Source of the DNA: Aeromonas enteropelogenes
Lineage (GTDB): Bacteria > Pseudomonadota > Gammaproteobacteria > Enterobacterales > Aeromonadaceae
Direction of reading: 5' to 3'
Length of the DNA: 64,000 nt
NCBI RefSeq assembly: GCF_000819845.1
Contig: NZ_CDCG01000004.1
Span: 124,001 to 188,000 of the forward strand
Shown here: piece by piece, positions 1 through 8,508 of the stretch
Layout of the letters: every line of letters starts with the position of its first letter
Position numbering within the stretch: the stretch's first letter is position 1
Made by a program: the position numbers and the translations under genes
Notes under the pieces: model-generated
The model's database searches: none
What the model saw: the letters and a program-made list of their open reading frames with translations, nothing else
What the model was told of the DNA's origin: nothing

Positions 1-86
1 CCGTGGTGGAAGTCAGCACCAGCACCCGTCTGACAGCCTGCATCGAGCAGGTCAACAGCTCGCTGAGCGTCACCCAGGATGCATGA
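1..86 (+). CDS. fliH: FliH (lateral), C-terminal fragment
   Basis: An open frame enters from the left edge and stops with TGA at 84-86, overlapping the fliI start at 79 by 8 bases. Only about 27 residues are visible, ending in NSSLSVTQDA. The name rests on position: FliH, the regulator that binds the FliI export ATPase, normally lies directly before fliI and fliJ. The fragment itself carries no diagnostic motif. Confidence 0.6.
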   Translation, partial: VVEVSTSTRLTACIEQVNSSLSVTQDA

Positions 87-1410
87 CGCTCTGCAGCGGG
101 CGCTGACCTCGGCGCTCGACAACCTCGATGAGCTGCCCTCCTTTCGTCGTTATGGTCGCCTGGTGCGAGTCACCGGGCTGACCCTTGAAGTGGTGGGCTG
201 CCAGCTGGTGATGGGGCAGCGTTGCCGGGTCAGCACGGCCGGCGGGGCTCCCTTGCTGGCCGAAGTAGTCGGCTTCAACCGCGACGTCTCTTTCCTGATG
301 CCTCTTCAGCCGATTAGCGGTCTTTACTCCGGCGCCCGGGTCGAACCGGTCGAGGGGGAGGAGACGGTGCGCATCGGTTCCCATCTGCTGGGGCGGGTGC
401 TCGATGGCCTGCTCCAGCCACTCGACGGCCGTCCCCTGCCCGAGGCGGGGGAGCCGGTGCCCCTGTTTGCCATGCCTCCGAACCCGCTGTTGCGGGTGCC
501 GGTGCGCGAGCCCCTCGATGTGGGGATCCGTGCCATCAATGGCCTGCTGACGGTGGGCAAGGGCCAGCGCCTCGGCCTGTTTGCCGGCTCCGGGGTGGGC
601 AAGAGCATGCTGCTCGGCATGATGACCCGCAACACGGCGGCGCAGATCGTGGTGGTGGGGTTGATTGGGGAGCGGGGCCGGGAGGTGCGCGAGTTCATCG
701 AGCACAGCCTGGGGGCCGAAGGGCTGGCCAGGGCCGTGGTGATCGCCGCGCCGGCCGATCAGTCTCCCCTGATGCGACTGCGGGCTGCCCAGCTCTGTCA
801 CCGGATCGCCGAATACTTCCGGGAGCAGGGGCAGGACGTGCTGCTGCTGATGGACTCCCTGACCCGTTACGCCCAGGCCCAGCGCGAGATCGCACTGGCG
901 GTCGGGGAACCCCCCGCGACCCGCGGCTATCCCCCCTCAGTTTTCGGCATGCTGACCCAGCTGGTGGAGCGGGCCGGCAACGGCACCCATCCGGATGGCA
1001 GCCTCAGCGCCTTCTATACGGTGCTGGCGGAAGGGGACGATCAGCAGGATCCCGTGGTGGATGCCGCCCGGGCCATCCTGGATGGCCACATAGTGCTGAC
1101 CCGCCGTCTGGCGGAGGAGGGGCACTATCCGGCCATCGATATCGGCGCCTCGGTCAGCCGGGTGATGCCCCAGGTGGTGCCGGGCGAGTGGCAGCAACTG
1201 GCGGTAACGCTGCGCCAGCTGTGGGGGCGCTATCAGCAGGTGCGCGAACTGCTGCCTCTGGGCGGCTACCAGCCCGGCGCCGATCCGCAGATGGATGAGG
1301 CTGTGCAGCGCTATCCGGCCATCGCCGCCTTCCTGCAGCAGGGGCTTCATGAGGAAGTGCCCTTCCAGCAGGTGATGGCGGGCCTCAAGCAGGTGTTGGG
1401 ACAGGGGTAA
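79..1410 (+). CDS. fliI: Flagellum-specific export ATPase FliI (lateral system)
   Basis: 443 residues, the usual FliI length. It is the F1-beta-like ATPase of the flagellar type III export apparatus; it works at the cytoplasmic face with FliH and FliJ and helps load export substrates. A Walker A loop GSGVGKS lies near residue 170 and a Walker B-type LLLMDSLTR near residue 255. GERGREVREF is also typical of the family. The start overlaps the end of fliH and fliJ follows 6 bases downstream, so fliHIJ look translationally coupled. Assignment to the lateral rather than the polar system comes from the laf genes downstream. Confidence 0.95.
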   Translation: MHDALQRALTSALDNLDELPSFRRYGRLVRVTGLTLEVVGCQLVMGQRCRVSTAGGAPLLAEVVGFNRDVSFLMPLQPISGLYSGARVEPVEGEETVRIGSHLLGRVLDGLLQPLDGRPLPEAGEPVPLFAMPPNPLLRVPVREPLDVGIRAINGLLTVGKGQRLGLFAGSGVGKSMLLGMMTRNTAAQIVVVGLIGERGREVREFIEHSLGAEGLARAVVIAAPADQSPLMRLRAAQLCHRIAEYFREQGQDVLLLMDSLTRYAQAQREIALAVGEPPATRGYPPSVFGMLTQLVERAGNGTHPDGSLSAFYTVLAEGDDQQDPVVDAARAILDGHIVLTRRLAEEGHYPAIDIGASVSRVMPQVVPGEWQQLAVTLRQLWGRYQQVRELLPLGGYQPGADPQMDEAVQRYPAIAAFLQQGLHEEVPFQQVMAGLKQVLGQG

Positions 1411-1416
1411 GTCGTC

Positions 1417-1830
1417 ATGCTCAAGTCGTATCTTGGATTGCAACAGGATGAGCTGGAGAAGCTGGGTCAGGAGCGGCGGCGGCTGCGCGAGATCGCCCTG
1501 CAGGAAGAGCAACGGGCACACAAGCTGCAGGAGGTGATCGCCGCCCTGCGTCCCGGTGCCGAGCCGTTTCATCCCCTGCTGTGGCAGAACCGTCAGCAGA
1601 TGGATGGCCAGCTGCGCAAGATGCTCTCCCATCAGGTGCAGCAGTCGACTCTGGCCAGGATGGACCTGGATCATCATGAAGGGGTGATGCGACAGCAGGT
1701 GGGCCGGGTCAAGGGCCTTGAGCTGCTGCTGGCGCGCCGGGCGGCGCAGGGGCAGCAACAACAGGAGAAGCGGGATCAGCATCAGCTCGACGAGCTGGCC
1801 AGCCTGCGTTATCTCGCCAGGGGAGGCTGA
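1417..1830 (+). CDS. fliJ: Flagellar export protein FliJ (lateral system)
   Basis: 137 residues, almost entirely Glu/Gln/Arg/Leu-rich helix, as expected for the antiparallel coiled coil of FliJ. FliJ is the stalk-like subunit that sits in the FliI hexamer and escorts chaperones of late export substrates. An AGGGG ribosome site precedes the ATG. It is the last gene of this rightward unit and converges on flgN, with only about 23 bases between the two stops. Primary sequence is poorly conserved in this family, so the name relies on length, coiled-coil character and position after fliI. Confidence 0.85.
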   Translation: MLKSYLGLQQDELEKLGQERRRLREIALQEEQRAHKLQEVIAALRPGAEPFHPLLWQNRQQMDGQLRKMLSHQVQQSTLARMDLDHHEGVMRQQVGRVKGLELLLARRAAQGQQQQEKRDQHQLDELASLRYLARGG

Positions 1831-1853
1831 GCACTCACATCAGGAAGGGTTGC

Positions 1854-2297
1854 TCAGTCGCGAAAATCGTCCGGTTGACCGTAGCCGGGCTCCTGGCCGA
1901 GCAGGGTCTGGATCGTCTCTATCTGTCCGGCCAGCAGGCGGCCGTTGAGTTCATTCTGGTGCAGGCAGCGTTTCAGGGAGTGCTCCAGCTGCTGCCACTG
2001 CGCGCCGACCTGGCGCTGCAGGTTGTCGGGCAGCTTGGCTATAAGTTTGGCCATCCCCTTTTCATCCGGTTTGAGCCCCAGCGCCAGCAGATGCTGGCAG
2101 CGCTGCTGGGCCTGCAACTGCACCTGGGCCATCAGCCGGTTCTGCTGCTGGTTGTGGGTGGCAAGGCTGTCCACGTCATGGGCGGCCAACAGGGCGTGCT
2201 GGCGCTGCAACACCTGCTCCAGCTCCTGATAGCGTCCGGTATCCTGCTGGATGCCGACGATCAGCTCCCGCACCCGCTCCTTGGCTGTCAGGCTCAT
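1854..2297 (-). CDS. flgN: Flagellar chaperone FlgN (lateral system)
   Basis: 147 residues, mostly helical, with many Gln and Leu, matching the export chaperone FlgN that binds the junction proteins FlgK and FlgL before secretion. The start overlaps the flgM stop by four bases (ATGA type), so the two are co-translated, as is usual for flgMN. It is the last gene of the leftward flgA-flgM-flgN group. The family is weakly conserved; length, helix content and the flgM neighbour carry the call. Confidence 0.85.
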   Translation of the reverse strand: MSLTAKERVRELIVGIQQDTGRYQELEQVLQRQHALLAAHDVDSLATHNQQQNRLMAQVQLQAQQRCQHLLALGLKPDEKGMAKLIAKLPDNLQRQVGAQWQQLEHSLKRCLHQNELNGRLLAGQIETIQTLLGQEPGYGQPDDFRD

Positions 2298-2569
2298 CGG
2301 CGGTGCATGTCCACAATGGCCTGGCTCAGGGCGTCCATGTCCAGTTCCAGGCGGCCTTCGCTGATGGCCTGGCGGATCTGGTTCACCTTGTCCATGTCCA
2401 CATCCGAGGTGGTACTCAGGAGCGCGCTGGCCTGGGTCACGGATTGCGCGGTGGCGCTGATTTTGGCATCGCTCCGGGGCTGGCTGGCCGGTGCCTGGGT
2501 CGCCGGTGCTTCCTGCTTGCGGGCCGCTTGGGGCTGGCTATAGAGCGGATCGGTGCGAGTAATCTTCAT
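2294..2569 (-). CDS. flgM: Anti-sigma-28 factor FlgM (lateral system)
   Basis: 91 residues from the ATG at 2569 (protein begins MKITRTDPLYSQ); an in-frame upstream extension to 2617 is possible but unlikely. FlgM binds and silences the flagellar sigma-28 factor until the hook is complete and FlgM is exported; the partner here should be LafS (19814-20524). The C-terminal half (VDMDKVNQIRQAISEGRLEL) is the classic FlgM sigma-binding signature, and the middle is rich in Ala, Ser and Gln as expected of an unfolded export substrate. It lies between flgA and flgN. Confidence 0.9.
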   Translation of the reverse strand: MKITRTDPLYSQPQAARKQEAPATQAPASQPRSDAKISATAQSVTQASALLSTTSDVDMDKVNQIRQAISEGRLELDMDALSQAIVDMHRR

Positions 2570-2647
2570 AATCTGGCTTCCTGATGGTCTTACCCTGAAA
2601 TAGGCGACCCAAGTCACGCTGAACTTGAATCGAATCGTGGCGGAAGG

Positions 2648-3376
2648 TCAAAAACGGGTTTCCACTTCCCCCCGGCCGACGACCCAGGCCTGGATCACCT
2701 TGCCCGAGCGGCTGTTTCTGACCTTGATGGCATCCCCGATGGCGCCGTTTTCCAGCGCCTCGCCCCGGGTTGTGGCGGAGAAGGAGCCATCGCTGGCCCG
2801 GATCAGTACCCCTTGATCCTTCTCGATGGCCCAGGGTTTCTGCAAATCCAGCTCCCCCAGCAGATGGCCAGCCCTGAGATGGCGGCTGCTCTTGTAACCC
2901 TGCAGCGACTGGTTGGCGGGGATGAATCCCCGCTGCAGGCGGCTGACGTCCAGCTCCTGCACCAGCACGTCCGCTGCGGTGATCGGGACGTCGCGCTGGA
3001 TGTCCTGCGCGGCCACCCAGACCGGCAGGGTCAGATTGACCTCCACCCGGCCCCGCAACTGCCAGCTCGGGCTCAGGCAGGTGATGAGATAGGGGCGGCG
3101 TCCCCAGGGCTGGCGATACTGGCCGCCCGCCTGCAACTGCACCTGCTGCTCGCAGGGGGGGAGGTGGGCCACCGCCGACGAGAGCCAGACCTGATAGTCA
3201 GCGGTCGGGGTGGGCCAGCCTTGCTGCGTGACGTACTCCTCCAGCGTGGTACGGGCGTCCCGGATCAGGGCATCCTCCAGCTCATCAGCCAGAGTCTGGG
3301 CCGCGTGTGCATGAACGCTGCCGAGCAGCAGGAAGAGAGCGAGCCCGGATTTCCATGCAGGAAGTCTGGCTTCCAC
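2648..3376 (-). CDS. flgA: P-ring chaperone FlgA (lateral system)
   Basis: 242 residues from the GTG at 3376. FlgA is periplasmic and helps assemble FlgI into the P ring. The chosen start gives a compact signal peptide (LALFLLLGSVHAHA, then cleavage near AQ). The C-terminal SAF-like region includes RDVPITAADVLVQELDV and ends with GKVIQAWVVGRGEVETRF, typical of FlgA. In-frame ATG codons at 3445 and 3496 would give a long unlikely leader, and 3445 lies inside the putative sigma-54 element for flgB. The exact start is therefore uncertain; the identity is not. Confidence 0.9.
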   Translation of the reverse strand: MEARLPAWKSGLALFLLLGSVHAHAAQTLADELEDALIRDARTTLEEYVTQQGWPTPTADYQVWLSSAVAHLPPCEQQVQLQAGGQYRQPWGRRPYLITCLSPSWQLRGRVEVNLTLPVWVAAQDIQRDVPITAADVLVQELDVSRLQRGFIPANQSLQGYKSSRHLRAGHLLGELDLQKPWAIEKDQGVLIRASDGSFSATTRGEALENGAIGDAIKVRNSRSGKVIQAWVVGRGEVETRF

Positions 3377-3438
3377 CTCTTGGTTGCCGGTTTGCCCCCG
3401 GACCGGCGCGAGGCCGCCCTTGGCGTGGATTGTCAGGA

Positions 3439-3456
3439 TTGGCATGACTCTTGATA
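3439..3456 (+). promoter_or_regulatory. Putative sigma-54 promoter of the flgB operon
   Basis: TTGGCATGACTCTTGATA fits the sigma-54 pattern TTGGCAcG-N4-TTGC well at the -24 half. The -12 half reads TTGAT instead of TTGCT, so the strict GG-N10-GC rule is broken at one base. A start point near 3466 would leave a leader of about 29 bases before flgB, with AAAAGGA as ribosome site. Sigma-54 control by LafK is known for Aeromonas lateral hook operons; the site itself is inferred. Confidence 0.5.
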
Positions 3457-3494
3457 ACACCCGCATCGGTCCGATTGATGGAAAAGGATAAAAC

Positions 3495-3884
3495 ATGAGC
3501 CTCTCGTTTGACCGCGCCCTTGGCGTGCACCCCTATGCGCTTGAAGTCAGAGCGGATCGCGCCCGCATTCTGGCTGGCAACCTGGCCAACGTGGATACCC
3601 CTGGGTATCTGGCGCGGGATGTGGATTATAAGACGATTTTGAACGGGGTCGCACGGCAAGTTGCGCGCGGTGACGAAAGTGCCGCCATCACTCAGGGCAG
3701 CATGGCCGACGAGATGCGTCACCCGCTATACCGCATTCCCTATCAGCCATCCATGGATGGCAACACGGCCGAACTGAGCGTTGAGCAGAGCAAGTTTGCC
3801 AACAACGCCACCGATTTCCAGACCAGCCTGACCTTTCTCAATATGAAAATCACCGGGATCGCCAAGGCGATCGAGGGACGTTAA
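3495..3884 (+). CDS. flgB: Proximal rod protein FlgB (lateral system)
   Basis: 129 residues. FlgB is a proximal rod subunit built across the periplasm between MS ring and distal rod. The N-terminal region contains ILAGNLANVDTPGYLARD, the rod/hook signature shared with FlgC, FlgF, FlgG and FlgE, and the protein ends in a helical segment. It is the first gene of the operon flgBCDEFGHIJKL, starting about 40 bases after the sigma-54-like site; flgC begins 2 bases after its stop. Confidence 0.95.
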   Translation: MSLSFDRALGVHPYALEVRADRARILAGNLANVDTPGYLARDVDYKTILNGVARQVARGDESAAITQGSMADEMRHPLYRIPYQPSMDGNTAELSVEQSKFANNATDFQTSLTFLNMKITGIAKAIEGR

Positions 3885-3886
3885 TC

Positions 3887-4312
3887 ATGTCATTCAACAA
3901 GATCTATGACATCGCGGGCAGCGCCATGCGGGCTCAGACGGTACGACTCGACACCGTCGCCTCCAACCTGGCCAACGTCGACAGCGCCGCGAGCAGCGAA
4001 GAGAGCGCCTTTCGTGCGATCAAACCTGTCTTTTCCACCCTCTACCAGCGCGTTCAGGACGCTGAAGGACTGGGTGCGGCCCAGGTACAGGTCGCCGGCA
4101 TAGTGCAGTCCGACCGCATGGTCGAGAAGCGTATGGAGCCCACCAACCCGCTCGCCGATGAAGATGGCTATGTCTACTACTCCAACGTCAACGTGGTGGA
4201 AGAGATGGCCGACATGATGAGCGCCTCCCGTGGCTTCGAGACCTCGGTCGAGGTGATCAACCGGGTCAACAGCATGCAGCAGGGGCTGCTGCGTCTTGGT
4301 CAGGGGGTCTAA
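3887..4312 (+). CDS. flgC: Proximal rod protein FlgC (lateral system)
   Basis: 141 residues, normal for FlgC, which polymerises with FlgB and FlgF in the proximal rod. Both conserved ends are visible: TVASNLANVDSAASSEE near residue 30 and the C-terminal helix SNVNVVEEMADMMSASRGFE followed by a short amphipathic tail. It lies tightly between flgB and flgD (3-base gap to the latter) in the rod/hook operon. Confidence 0.96.
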   Translation: MSFNKIYDIAGSAMRAQTVRLDTVASNLANVDSAASSEESAFRAIKPVFSTLYQRVQDAEGLGAAQVQVAGIVQSDRMVEKRMEPTNPLADEDGYVYYSNVNVVEEMADMMSASRGFETSVEVINRVNSMQQGLLRLGQGV

Positions 4313-4315
4313 CCG

Positions 4316-5026
4316 ATGAGCCTGCCACAAGTCAGCAATCTGGACAGTGCACGGGGCAGCCAGCGCGCTGGCGCCACCCCGGAGATAGCCTCAAACAATG
4401 CGGGACAAACCGAGGGAAATCAGGGTTCCCAAGGCAGCCAGGGCGTTCAGCTGCGCAATGAATTTCTCCAGATGATGGTGGCCCAGATCAAGAACCAGGA
4501 TCCGACCAATCCTCTCGACGGCGCCCAGTACGTCACCCAGCTGGCCCAGTTCAGCATGGTGGAGGGGGTCGAAGGGTTGAAGATCCTGCAGCAGCAGTCC
4601 ATCGCCATGATGGACACCCAGCAGGTACTGCAGAGCACCGACCTTATCGACAAGGAAGTGATGGTACCCAGCGGTACGCTGGAGCTCTCCGAAGAGCAGG
4701 CGATCCGCGGCCAGATCGAGCTGCCCAGCACTGCCAACCAGATCGAACTCAAGGTGTTCGACGAGCATGGCCAGCAGGTGGCCAGCCAGAGCTGGGGCGA
4801 GAGCAAACCGGGGGCGATCGACTATGAGTTGCCCGCGCTGCCGCCCGGAAAGTACAGCTTCGAGGTCAAGGCATCCATGGATGGGGCCGCGGTCACTACC
4901 AAGAATTATGTTGCCAGCACAGTGGAACGCGTGTCGCTACCGGGAACGGGCGAGATCATGTTGCAGGTCGCCGGGGTGGGTGAAGTGCCCCTCTTCAGCG
5001 CAGTTCAGTTTGGCAAGTCGGCGTAA
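4316..5026 (+). CDS. flgD: Hook-capping protein FlgD (lateral system)
   Basis: 236 residues. FlgD forms the temporary cap on which hook subunits assemble. The conserved N-terminal export and assembly motif is present (residues about 42-75: LRNEFLQMMVAQIKNQDPTN then PLDGAQYVTQLAQFSMVEG). A beta-rich FLN/Ig-like and tudor-like C-terminal half follows. The extreme N terminus is a Gln/Gly/Ser-rich linker, as usual for secreted cap proteins. It lies in the operon between flgC and flgE. Confidence 0.95.
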   Translation: MSLPQVSNLDSARGSQRAGATPEIASNNAGQTEGNQGSQGSQGVQLRNEFLQMMVAQIKNQDPTNPLDGAQYVTQLAQFSMVEGVEGLKILQQQSIAMMDTQQVLQSTDLIDKEVMVPSGTLELSEEQAIRGQIELPSTANQIELKVFDEHGQQVASQSWGESKPGAIDYELPALPPGKYSFEVKASMDGAAVTTKNYVASTVERVSLPGTGEIMLQVAGVGEVPLFSAVQFGKSA

Positions 5027-5045
5027 CTAACAGAGGATTGAACCC

Positions 5046-6239
5046 GTGTCTTTCAATATCGGATTGAGCGGCCTGCGCGCCGTAAACCAGGAGCTGAGCG
5101 TCATCAGCAACAACGTGGCCAACGCCAGCACCGCCGGCTTCAAATCCAGCCGTGCCGAATTCGCCGCCATTTATGGCGGTGGCCAGGCAGGCGGGGTGGA
5201 GATGAACAACGTCTCCCAGAACTTCGAGCGCAACGGCGACCTGATGCGCACCGGACGCGGACTGGATCTGGCCATCTCCGGCAGCGGTTTTTTCGTATTG
5301 AAAGAGGCCAACGGCCAGAGCTCCTACACCCGCGCCGGCATGTTCCAGCGTGATGCCAGCAACCATCTGGTGGCTGCCAACGGCGCCCGTCTGCAGGGTT
5401 ACTCCACCAACGCGGCGGGCGAGCTGCAGGCCGGGGTGATCGGGGATATCCAGGTTCAGGCCGGCAGCCTGCCCGCCAAGGCCTCCGATACCCTGGAGTT
5501 CGTCGCCAACCTGAAGGCCGATGCCAGCGTCATCGACCCGACTGCCAACCCGTTCGATCCGGCCAAGAGCGAGAGCTACAGCTACTCCCAGACCAGCAAG
5601 GTCTACGACTCCCTCGGCAGCGAACACAGCGTGACCCAGTATTTCGTCAAGACCGGCGACAACAGCTGGACCGTGCATTACACCTTCGACGGCACCGATC
5701 TGAAGGCGCCGGTCGCGCTGACCTTCAACAAGGATGGTACCCTGGCCACGCCTACCGCCATGCCCAAGCTGGCCCTGACCCCGCCGGGTGCCAACCCCCT
5801 TGAGCTCACCGTCGACATCAGCAAGGTGAGCCAGTACGCATCCGACTTCAACTCGACCCGCAACCAGTCCAACGGCTACACCGCCGGGGATCTGACCGGT
5901 GTGCGGGTGGATGCCGATGGTGGCGTGTATGCCACCTTCACCAACGGGCAGAGCCTGCTGCAGGGACAGGTGGTGATGGCCAACTTCGCCAACCCCAACG
6001 GCCTGCTGCAGACCAACAACACTACCTGGCAGCAGTCTTTCAGCTCCGGCCAGCCGGTGCTGGGCGTTCCCGGCTCGGGCACCCTGGGCAACCTGACCGC
6101 CGGTGCCTATGAGGGTTCCAACGTGGATCTCACCGGTGAACTGGTAAGCCTGATGACGTCCCAGCGCAACTATCAGGCCAACGCCAAGACCATCAGCTCC
6201 GCTGACAAGATGACCCAGGTCCTGTTCAACTCCTTCTAA
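5046..6239 (+). CDS. flgE: Flagellar hook protein FlgE (lateral system)
   Basis: 397 residues, typical for FlgE, the subunit of the flexible hook. The N-terminal D0 signature (NQELSVISNNVANASTAGFK) and the C-terminal D0 helix (SLMTSQRNYQANAKTISSAD) pair as in all hook proteins, and the centre contains the FlgE D2-like domain. Codon use matches the neighbours. The hook made here should be capped by FlgD and length-controlled by LafE (FliK). Confidence 0.97.
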   Translation: MSFNIGLSGLRAVNQELSVISNNVANASTAGFKSSRAEFAAIYGGGQAGGVEMNNVSQNFERNGDLMRTGRGLDLAISGSGFFVLKEANGQSSYTRAGMFQRDASNHLVAANGARLQGYSTNAAGELQAGVIGDIQVQAGSLPAKASDTLEFVANLKADASVIDPTANPFDPAKSESYSYSQTSKVYDSLGSEHSVTQYFVKTGDNSWTVHYTFDGTDLKAPVALTFNKDGTLATPTAMPKLALTPPGANPLELTVDISKVSQYASDFNSTRNQSNGYTAGDLTGVRVDADGGVYATFTNGQSLLQGQVVMANFANPNGLLQTNNTTWQQSFSSGQPVLGVPGSGTLGNLTAGAYEGSNVDLTGELVSLMTSQRNYQANAKTISSADKMTQVLFNSF

Positions 6240-6248
6240 GGCTGAACC

Positions 6249-6983
6249 GTGGAAAAGCTTATCTATACCGCCATGTCGGGGGCGCAACACACCCTGATGG
6301 CACAGCAGATCAGGGCCAACAACCTGGCCAACGTCAACACGGCCGGTTTTCGGGCCGACTTCGAGCGCGTCTCGGCCCTTGCCCTGACCGGCGACGGCTA
6401 CCAGAGTCGCGTGATGGCGCGGGAAGAGCTGGCCGGCACCGACTTCAAGGCCGGTGTCCTGATGCAGACCGGTCGCCCGCTGGACGTGGCGATCCGTGGC
6501 GATGGCTTCTTCACCGTACAGTCCGCCGATGGCAAGGAGTCCTACACCCGGGCCGGCAATCTGACCCAGGATGCCGACGGCCTGCTCACCCTCAACGGTC
6601 GCCCCGTGCTGGGTGATGGCGGTGAGCTGGTGTTGCCCGCCTACCGCGACATCCACTTCGGCAAGGACGGTACCCTCAGCGTCACCCCGCCGGGGGGCGG
6701 TGCCCGCCTCGAAGTCGGCCGGCTCAAGCTGGTCAATCCGGACACCCGTGAACTGGTGAAGGGGCCGGACGGCCTGTTCCGCCAGCGTCAGGGCGAGGAT
6801 GCCGAGATGAGTGACGAGGTGGTGATGGCCTCCGGATTTCTGGAAGGGGCCAACGTCAATGCCGTGGACGAACTGGTCAGCAGCATGGCGCTGACCCGCA
6901 ACTTCGAGTTGCAGGTCAAGTTGATGAAGAGCGCCGATGATCAGGCCCGCCAGGGGGCACGCCTCATCTCGGGTCAAGGCTGA
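6249..6983 (+). CDS. flgF: Rod protein FlgF (lateral system)
   Basis: 244 residues, normal for FlgF, a rod subunit just inside the distal rod. It has the rod signature IRANNLANVNTAGFRADF near the N terminus and the C-terminal helix NAVDELVSSMALTRNFELQ with a short tail. The start MEKLIYTAMSGAQ is characteristic of FlgF. It sits between flgE and flgG with short gaps. Confidence 0.96.
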   Translation: MEKLIYTAMSGAQHTLMAQQIRANNLANVNTAGFRADFERVSALALTGDGYQSRVMAREELAGTDFKAGVLMQTGRPLDVAIRGDGFFTVQSADGKESYTRAGNLTQDADGLLTLNGRPVLGDGGELVLPAYRDIHFGKDGTLSVTPPGGGARLEVGRLKLVNPDTRELVKGPDGLFRQRQGEDAEMSDEVVMASGFLEGANVNAVDELVSSMALTRNFELQVKLMKSADDQARQGARLISGQG

Positions 6984-7046
6984 TAGCCGGATTATTCCGG
7001 TCGCCGGGCAAGGGTCTGGCGGCCAGCAAACGAATGGAGAGACAAG

Positions 7047-7832
7047 ATGCACGCAGCACTGTGGGTCGGCAAGACGGGTCTGGCCGCGCAAGATACCAAG
7101 ATGGCCAGCATTTCCAACAACCTGGCCAACGTCAACACGGTCGGCTTCAAGCGCGATCGCGTGGCGTTTGAAGATCTGTTCTATCAGGTTCAGCGCCAAC
7201 CGGGTGCCCAGCAGGATCAGCAGAACGAGGCCCCGATCGGCATCCAGATGGGCAATGGTGTGCGGGTGGTCGGCACCCAGAAGGTCTTCACCTCCGGCCA
7301 GTTCCAGAACACCAACCAGGAGCTGGACATGGCAGTCGTGGGGGCCGGCTTCTTCGGCGTTGAGCGCCCGGACGGCGAGACGGCCTATACCCGTAACGGC
7401 CAGTGGCACCGCAATGCCGACGGCCTGCTGGTCAACGCCGACGGCCTGCCGATGGTGCCGCAGATCGAGATCCCGGACAACGCCACCAAGGTGTCGATCG
7501 GTACTGATGGTACCGTCAGCGCCACCCTGCCGGGCCAGCAGGAGAACGTCGAACTGGGTCGCATCACCCTGACCAACTTCGCCAACCCGGCGGGTCTGGA
7601 AGCCCTCGGGGGCAACCTGTACCGTGCCACCGGTGCTTCCGGCGAGGCCATCGAAGGGGTGCCGGGCGAGGAGGCAATGGGAGCCATCAAGCAGTTCACC
7701 CTGGAGAGCTCCAACGTCAACGTGGTGGAGGAGATGGTCGACATGATCACTACCCAGCGTGCCTACGAGATGAACGCCAAGGTGGTCTCCGCGGCCGATC
7801 AGATGCTCAAGTTCGTGACCCAGGCGCTCTGA
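7047..7832 (+). CDS. flgG: Distal rod protein FlgG (lateral system)
   Basis: 261 residues, the standard FlgG length. FlgG forms the distal rod that crosses the P and L rings. The start MHAALWVGKTGLAAQDTKMA and motif SISNNLANVNTVGFKRD are FlgG hallmarks, and the C-terminal helix reads EEMVDMITTQRAYEMNAK. A GAGA-rich ribosome site precedes the ATG. The stop overlaps the first possible flgH start by one base. Confidence 0.97.
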   Translation: MHAALWVGKTGLAAQDTKMASISNNLANVNTVGFKRDRVAFEDLFYQVQRQPGAQQDQQNEAPIGIQMGNGVRVVGTQKVFTSGQFQNTNQELDMAVVGAGFFGVERPDGETAYTRNGQWHRNADGLLVNADGLPMVPQIEIPDNATKVSIGTDGTVSATLPGQQENVELGRITLTNFANPAGLEALGGNLYRATGASGEAIEGVPGEEAMGAIKQFTLESSNVNVVEEMVDMITTQRAYEMNAKVVSAADQMLKFVTQAL

Positions 7833-8500
7833 TGATGGCGTTGCTGCGTTATATCTGGCTGGTACTGCTGCTGGGGGGCTGTGCCACCTATGAACTGAAG
7901 GCGCCCGAGCCCGGTGACGAGAAGTGGGCTCCTTCCCGATCCAAGATGATCGCCAACGTCCAGGGTGAAGACGGCGGGCTCTACCGGGGCGACTACATGA
8001 TGACCCTGTTCCAGGATCGCCGCGCCTACCGGGTGGGCGACATCCTGACCGTGATGCTGGAGGAGCGGACCCAGTCCAGCAAGAAGGCCAACACCAGCAT
8101 GAGCAAGAACAGCAGCATGAATGTGCCTGCCCCTTCCATCGGTGGTACCTTGCGGCCGGATTGGGGGGCCAGCGTCAGTGCCGATCGGGATTTCGACGGC
8201 GGCGCTACCTCCAGCCAGCAGAATACCCTGGCGGGGGCCATCACGGTGACGGTGGCGGATGTCTACCCCAACGGGGTGCTCGAGATCCGCGGCGAGAAGT
8301 GGATCCGCCTCAACCAGGGGGATGAATATATCCGCCTCGGGGGCATGGTGCGGGTGGAAGACATCGACCAGAGCAACCGCATCTCTTCCCAGCGCATCGC
8401 CGACGCCAGGATCACCTATGCCGGACGCGGTGCCCTGGCCGACAGCAACCAGATGGGCTGGCTGGCGAGGTTCTTCAGCTCGGCCTTTGCGCCATTTTGA
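7832..8500 (+). CDS. flgH: L-ring lipoprotein FlgH (lateral system)
   Basis: 222 residues. FlgH forms the outer-membrane L ring around the rod. The N terminus is a lipoprotein signal with lipobox LLGGC (Cys about residue 17), as needed for outer-membrane anchoring. Conserved FlgH motifs include [20 protein letters not shown] and [20 protein letters not shown]. Translation may begin at the ATG at 7832 or the adjacent one at 7835; the overlap with the flgG stop suggests coupling. Confidence 0.96.
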   Translation: MMALLRYIWLVLLLGGCATYELKAPEPGDEKWAPSRSKMIANVQGEDGGLYRGDYMMTLFQDRRAYRVGDILTVMLEERTQSSKKANTSMSKNSSMNVPAPSIGGTLRPDWGASVSADRDFDGGATSSQQNTLAGAITVTVADVYPNGVLEIRGEKWIRLNQGDEYIRLGGMVRVEDIDQSNRISSQRIADARITYAGRGALADSNQMGWLARFFSSAFAPF

Positions 8501-8508
8501 GGTTTGAC

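Noticed and set aside
4995..7409. An 804-residue open frame on the minus strand opposite flgE-flgG.
   Set aside because: It is the antisense of three clear rod/hook genes; long antisense frames are expected in GC-rich DNA, and the product is low-complexity His/Gly-rich.
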